NCBI GenBank assembly: GCA_054601695.1
Contig: BAAHQB010000118.1
Coordinates: 519,147-583,146 of the forward strand
DNA from: Amorphochlora amoebiformis
Taxonomy: Eukaryota > Cercozoa > Chlorarachniophyceae
Length of the DNA stretch: 64,000 nucleotides
Reading direction: 5' to 3'
The notes beneath the pieces were generated by a model. It made no database searches, was not told the origin of the DNA, and saw nothing but the letters and a program-made list of their open reading frames with translations. Positions 52,150 through 64,000 of this stretch are shown piece by piece; within the stretch, counting starts at the first letter, position 1; each line of letters begins with the position of its first letter. A program made the position numbers and the translations under genes.

Positions 52150-52536
52150 CTAGAGCCACTCAGCAATTAAATTGCGCAGATTTTCGTCGATACCAGCGAC
52201 CATCCAACCCCGAGTGATAGCTCTCCTAGAAATAATACAGTCTAGAATTATTGTTATAGGTTTGAGGACCTCTTTGGGTAGTTTCAAATGACACGTGTCC
52301 ACCAATAAACGTAACGTATTAACGAATTTAACGTTGATTATTCCCGGTATTTTCTATGTTTCGGATGTAATCCCCGGGGTTCCTCAACTACCCTCTAATG
52401 CCCCAAACATGATCGACTTTGGCGGGAATTGAGGTCTTCGGGTCCGTCTCCCGCGCACCCTCACAAGCCTTTACAGTAAATCCTTCCCTCGATTCGCACC
52501 AAAGTTTCTGTTTCTAGAAGATGTGTGAGAACCATG
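52150..52536 (-). CDS. 3' exon of an unidentified protein, with tentative 5' exons
   Basis: Exon 52353-52150 is open for 67 codons after a tag acceptor and ends in TAG. The peptide is protein-like throughout (INVKFVNTLRLLVDTCHLKL, EVLKPITIILDCIISRRAIT, GWMVAGIDENLRNLIAEWL). Upstream a 25-nt block (52416-52392) with AG/GT borders and an ATG at 52536 (MVLTHLLETETLVRIEGRIY) are possible earlier exons, but the 25-nt block's phase does not match the last exon, so the model is incomplete. No family was recognised. Confidence 0.42.
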
Positions 52537-52763
52537 GTTATTGTAAAACTTGAGGTGGGGAGAGGATTGCTTGGGAGCTTGTGAGAGAGCAAGTTGCCGC
52601 ATGTTCACTGATCGTTTGTGGCGGTCTATCCCGTAGTTCGACCGGGATTCTAAAGGAAGAATCCTAGGTATCTGAAAAAATTACCTTGGAGGGTAGTTCG
52701 GGTTGTGTGGTTTGAGTTTTGGGCACATACAGCGATAGAGTTTATGTGAGAATGGATCAACTT

Positions 52764-52820
<57 letters not shown>

Positions 52821-52875
52821 TTATATATATATATTTATATATATATATATACAAATATATATTTACAAATATATT

Positions 52876-52960
<85 letters not shown>

Positions 52961-52969
52961 ATTCATATT

Positions 52970-53013
<44 letters not shown>

Positions 53014-53058
53014 CATATATATATATATGTCTGTGTGTATGCATACTTATTGTGTATA

Positions 53059-53116
<58 letters not shown>

Positions 53117-53196
53117 ATATATGTGTGAGTGTATGTATGTAAATATACATATATATATATATATACTATCTATGTACATGTACATATATATCTATG

Positions 53197-53239
<43 letters not shown>

Positions 53240-53347
53240 GTATACGTTTATATACATATTTATAGCATGTAATATATATATATATATGTATGTATATATA
53301 ATATGTATATATACATATATACATATGTATAATATATACTGTATTAT

Positions 53348-53404
<57 letters not shown>

Positions 53405-53421
53405 GTGCATTGCACACATAG

Positions 53422-58679
<5,258 letters not shown>

Positions 58680-58727
58680 GTCCTCGTAAATTGTGCGCGA
58701 TTGTTTTTAAGTAAAATAACCTAAAAG

Positions 58728-58801
58728 GCGCTCTCTATCCACGAATCAACTGTCCACGTCGACGTTGAACAGACTGCTAAAAAGATTGCTCGGGAGAGAA
58801 A
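58728..58801 (+). CDS. Isolated exon-like segment after the glycosyltransferase stop
   Basis: It has acceptor aaag, 24 codons (ALSIHESTVHVDVEQTAKKI, then ARER) and donor GTAAGG. It starts 48 bp after the glycosyltransferase stop codon. It could be a further exon if the stop is bypassed by an unseen splice, or the first exon of the next gene. The opposite strand is also open. Confidence 0.3.
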
Positions 58802-58859
58802 GTAAGGGAAAACTATACGTGTTTTACTACCAAGCCTAACGGTCACGCGTAAAAAAGTC

Positions 58860-59345
58860 CGATATGGATATACAAAGCCTATTTGCATACTCTCACGGGT
58901 TACAAATCCCTCTCCGTACATCTTTACACAGTCAATATACACTGTCCACAAGGGTGTTATCACATGATGGACATGTTACACAGCGCCTACAAGGGTTATA
59001 AACCATATGTACTAATAATCACAAGCCATCATACATGCCTCAGGGTTATGAATCGTATGTACGCAATCACAAGCCAGTAAACATGCCTCCAATGACTCTA
59101 ACTTCCCTCCTTAGGTATATATTCAGGGGTATGAACAAATTTATGCACTGCCAGTATACATGCCTTAAAGGGCTACATAACTCTATGTTCATATTTCCAT
59201 ACCCAGTATACATGCTGCCTTAAGGGTTATAAGCTCTATGGACATATTTGTATAGATGCTGCCTCAAAGGGTTATGAAGCCTATAAACCTATTCATACAG
59301 CTCTTGTAAGCCCCTATGTATATGTTCACATACATCACGGCAACC
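58860..59345 (+). repeat. Second block of the 'tatgtacatattcaca/caagggttataaa' minisatellite
   Basis: About nine degenerate units of roughly 50-60 bp (catacatgcctcagggttat, gaatcgtatgtacgcaatcac). The same family as the block at 56.6-57.1 kb, with a single related unit near 60.12-60.21 kb. Confidence 0.7.
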
Positions 59346-59454
59346 ATTATTGGACAAACATAAAAAAAATAATACGTACGGATATACACCGCAAACATAC
59401 ATGCTTATGGGTCAATGTTGCTCCTAAGACTAATCTAAACCGAAATAATACCTC

Positions 59455-59800
59455 ATAACCCTAAGCGGCATGCGATTTACCGATGGCAAGGGATTTTCAA
59501 CACACTTTATGGAGGCCTTAGGATCACGCCTCTTTCCTAGTCGCGGTATTCTAACCCTAACCAAAACCTTAACCCCAACAAAATCAACAAAAATTCTTTC
59601 CCTCCGAAATCAACCCAATCGTAACCACTGCAAACCCAGCCCTAATGTTAATCCTAACCCTTAACTCAACCTAAACTGTGAACTAGCCATACTAACCCTA
59701 CTTACGTAGCTAAAATTTCAAACCCGCGTAAACCTAGCGCTAATCCTAACCCGTCTAAATCTGAATAATCCTAAATCTAATCTTAATTTTAATTTACCTA
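59455..59800 (+). repeat. Decayed telomere-like (CCTAACC) sequence
   Basis: Irregular CTAACC/CCTAA motifs, much more diverged than elsewhere. The 64-codon open frame here reflects this and has no splice-linked partners. Confidence 0.6.
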
Positions 59801-60028
59801 AAAAGAACCCGGATTCTAATTACTAATTCAATCCAAGTCTGTTTTTCAAATCACCGTAACGGTTTAGTGGATGTGGGGCTGCAAGTACGTTTAGGGGATG
59901 CATGCGGGTAACTGAAATTCTTATCTCAAACGCTAGACTCTATTGTTTATATATATATATATATACATGTATATATATATATTTGTGTGTATATATATTA
60001 CGTGTATGTATATGTGTGTACGTTTATT

Positions 60029-60075
<47 letters not shown>

Positions 60076-60422
60076 GTTAGCATATATAGATAAATAGTAT
60101 CTAAATTTTTTGTAAATCCCACGTACATACTCACAATGCCAATTTCTTAATATGGATACCCCGTGGGAAACATATATACACATGACCAGTACATGTGTTC
60201 CCAACCTATTTCCAACCATGTATCATTACCTGCCTAACCCCGATTCGATTCTCTTCTCTAACCCTGGCGGTATGTTTACAAATGTGAGTACATCGTATGT
60301 GGTTGTGAATACATATGCGTTGTGTTTGTCCTGTTGTGAGGAATTAATGCTAATTATTACTGTTGTGTTGTATTATATGGATACAAGCCTTTCGAAATGA
60401 ATACATACATATATATATATAT

Positions 60423-60482
<60 letters not shown>

Positions 60483-60522
60483 TATATATGCGTGTGAATC
60501 ACTCCATCCATATTATTTCAAG

Positions 60523-60574
60523 GTTCGTAAGTGGCTGTACAAATCTACAACGTCCACGTCATTGCATAAGAGAA
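60523..60574 (+). CDS. Isolated exon, unidentified
   Basis: Acceptor tttcaag, then VRKWLYKSTTSTSLHKR and donor GTATGT. Without that donor the frame would end at TAA about 60604. The basic, Ser/Thr-rich peptide gives no family. Confidence 0.32.
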
Positions 60575-60680
60575 GTATGTTCCCCTCTCATAACCTATTC
60601 GAATAAGAGATGTATGTTCCCCTCTCATAATCTATTCGCCCTAACCAACCCGCTCTCATAACCTATTCGCCCTAGCCTAT
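60570..60680 (+). repeat. Tandem copies of 'tatgttcccctctcataacctattcg'
   Basis: Two full units (about 60574-60608 and 60610-60640) and a third partial one ('ctctcataacctattcgccct', about 60653) directly follow the exon at 60523-60574. The first two copies include the GTATGT donor. Confidence 0.75.
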
Positions 60681-60886
60681 TTAAACCAGACTGTCCGCAA
60701 AACCTATCCGACATCATAGTTACCTAGTCGGCTGAACTCACTGTATAACCCTGTTACAGTTGGAGCCGTATTTAGACGCACTAATTCAGCGGTATGTGAT
60801 TTTTGAGAATGTGGAGATGTGTTGTAATTAAGAAAGAGTGTTGATATGAAATGTTAGTGTTTTTATTTAGGTCTATTTATTCATCT

Positions 60887-60951
<65 letters not shown>

Positions 60952-60955
60952 TATA

Positions 60956-60988
<33 letters not shown>

Positions 60989-60994
60989 ATATGT

Positions 60995-61025
<31 letters not shown>

Positions 61026-61105
61026 ATATACATATATATATATATACATATATATATACATATATATATGTATGTATATACGTATTTATGCATATATACA
61101 CATAC

Positions 61106-61165
<60 letters not shown>

Positions 61166-61183
61166 TTATTTATATATATATGT

Positions 61184-61264
<81 letters not shown>

Positions 61265-61372
61265 ATATTGATACATATGATTGTGGGGTGTGTATACGTG
61301 TTTGTGTGTGCATGCACGTGCATGATTGTATACACAATTCAAATGCATATGTACATATATATATATAAATAA

Positions 61373-61480
<108 letters not shown>

Positions 61481-61481
61481 A

Positions 61482-61564
<83 letters not shown>

Positions 61565-61573
61565 TACATATAC

Positions 61574-61624
<51 letters not shown>

Positions 61625-61625
<1 letters not shown>

Positions 61626-61829
61626 GGTGTAAGCAGAGGCAATGTATTTGTGGCTACTGATTCCTCTGAGGTCACTATAACCTTAGAATAATATATATAG
61701 ATATATATATATATAGTGTCTCTCTCTTTCTCTATCATTTTCCTTCTCTTTTTCTCTCTCTCCCACTTTGTTCTCTCTATCTCTCTTCTCGATCTATCTC
61801 TCCCTTCTCCTTCTTTCTCTCTCTTCTCC

Positions 61830-61888
<59 letters not shown>

Positions 61889-61897
61889 AATATATAG

Positions 61898-61933
<36 letters not shown>

Positions 61934-62220
61934 CCTCTCCCTCACATTCCCTCCTCTCCCTCACATTCCCTCTCTCTCTCTCTATCTCCGTTTCTCTCTC
62001 TCTCTCTCCTCTCTTTATCACTCCTCTAACGTTCTCTTCTTTCTCTTTTCCATTCTCAGCTTGTCTGTCCTCCTATTTCCTCATGTCTCTCTCGATCTTG
62101 CTCTCTCTCTCTCTCTCCCCTTCTCCTTCTCACTCCCCCCTTCTCCCACGTGTCTTTCTCTCTCTCTCTCTCATACATTTCTCTATTTATCTCGAACGCG
62201 CACTTCTTTCTTACTCTCTC

Positions 62221-62267
<47 letters not shown>

Positions 62268-62469
62268 CATATATATTATCTCTCTCTCTGTCACACACAC
62301 AGAAAATCCATCTCTTCTTCTGAAACTCTCATCTCTACCCCTTATGTATAAATATATATGTATATATATATATATATATGCCTCTTTGCAGATAATTTCC
62401 TCTGCGAAATCTATGAGAATATCGAAATCGCGCCGGTCTAGCAATACATCGAAGGTCGACATACCCTAA
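61625..62469 (+). CDS. Two linked exons of an unidentified protein
   Basis: Exon 61625-61670 ([15 protein letters not shown]) and exon 62392-62469 ([20 protein letters not shown], then KVDIP and TAA) join in phase. A donor at 62455 (gtcgac) could instead extend the gene. The motif [12 protein letters not shown] resembles 'FLATDSxEV' segments in fucosyltransferase-like enzymes, which raises the possibility that these exons belong to the glycosyltransferase upstream. The stop at 58677 argues against it. Confidence 0.35.
61715..62225 (+). repeat. Polypyrimidine (CTCT/TCTCCC) tract with TA insert
   Basis: Almost pure pyrimidines (61716-61830 and 61930-62222) around a TA tract in the intron between 61670 and 62392. 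The 211-codon Ser/Leu-rich open frame is an artefact of it. Confidence 0.9.
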
Positions 62470-62479
62470 AGATACATAT

Positions 62480-62588
62480 GTTCAAGTAATAATATATATA
62501 TATATATGTATATACATGCATACTATATAATATATATATATATATATTTATAAATATATGTGTATGTATATATATACATAAATATATT

Positions 62589-62661
<73 letters not shown>

Positions 62662-62800
62662 TGTCTTGTATACATATATAAAATATATATTATTCTACAC
62701 ATAATATATCAATATATATATATATATATATATATATAACATGTGAATAAACATATATAACATGTGAATAAACATATATATACACACACACACACAATAA

Positions 62801-62848
<48 letters not shown>

Positions 62849-62923
62849 TATAAATGTGTGTGTATGCATATATTTATTTATTTATTTACATATATACGCT
62901 CCTCCATTCTCTCTCTCTCTCTC

Positions 62924-62965
<42 letters not shown>

Positions 62966-63220
62966 TATATGTATGTATACAAATATACATATAGATACAT
63001 ATATATATATACCGTCTTCTTTACAATGCCGTGAGTTCCCGTACAGTTGTTAGGACACTCAACCTCAACAGAACAATCTATTGTGGTATATATATATATA
63101 TATATATATATTTCTCTCCTTCTGTTCGCTCAATCTTAACCCTAACGCCAACCATCTCATTTCACACGAATATGCGCAAAAGTTGTTTTATTTAGTTTAA
63201 TGCTGGTATTTCTGCGCCAG
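62480..63220. repeat. (TA)n-rich region with short unique islands
   Basis: TA tracts, a direct repeat 'aacatgtgaataaacatatat' at about 62738 and 62759, and a unique island at 63010-63080 whose exon status is unclear. Confidence 0.7.

Positions 63221-64000
<780 letters not shown>

Noticed and set aside
61716-62351. 211-codon plus-strand frame rich in Ser/Leu
   Set aside because: It is a polypyrimidine tract with a TA insert; no domain and no exon borders that match neighbours.

Overview
This is nuclear DNA of an intron-rich eukaryote, most likely an alga with a secondary (complex) plastid. Spliceosomal GT-AG introns interrupt every recognisable gene. Telomere-type CCCTAA/TTAGGG repeats occur throughout on both strands. 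One gene opens with a signal peptide followed by a basic, Ser/Arg-rich, transit-peptide-like stretch, the bipartite leader used for plastids surrounded by extra membranes. The lineage cannot be fixed from this window. The TTAGGG repeats argue against a typical land plant, and the leader argues for a photosynthetic stramenopile, haptophyte, cryptophyte or chlorarachniophyte.

Most of the window is (TA)n microsatellite, with TTAGGG-type arrays, polypurine/polypyrimidine tracts and a few minisatellites. Nearly all long open frames in it are repeat artefacts encoding (YI)n or (TL)n. The real genes are islands of 16-480 nt exons between these repeats. I rebuilt them by joining open exon-like blocks that have splice sites and matching reading-frame phase.

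Layout. About 576-5095 (+): 3' part of a SET-domain protein methyltransferase (Rubisco LSMT-like C-terminal region). 6709-18422 (-): a casein kinase 1 family protein kinase in 18 exons. 18698-19741 (+):a coiled-coil protein, head to head with the kinase. 20948-21859 (-): a low-complexity/coiled-coil protein. 23124-25107 (-): short helical exons of an unidentified gene. 26019-33922 (-): a prolyl-4-hydroxylase-type 2OG-Fe(II) oxygenase in 12 exons. 34216-49118 (+): a putative plastid-targeted TPR protein in about 16 exons, head to head with the oxygenase. 49.1-52.6 kb: poorly resolved, with one good minus-strand exon. 53422-58679 (+): a probable glycosyltransferase, 5' end unresolved. 58.7-64.0 kb: isolated plus-strand exons, the last running off the window.

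Two patterns stand out. First, introns consist almost entirely of simple repeats that reach the splice junctions: GTATAT...ATAG introns of (TA)n, and introns opening with GTTAGG that contain telomere-like arrays. The TPR gene uses about 15 kb to encode about 325 residues. Second, many exons have truncated tandem copies ('echoes') nearby, each an exon fragment with one splice site plus the adjoining TA tract. In the TPR gene, four complete copies of a 35-nt exon all keep open frames and both splice sites, so they could be mutually exclusive alternatives. No pathway links the genes; they look like ordinary nuclear housekeeping genes.
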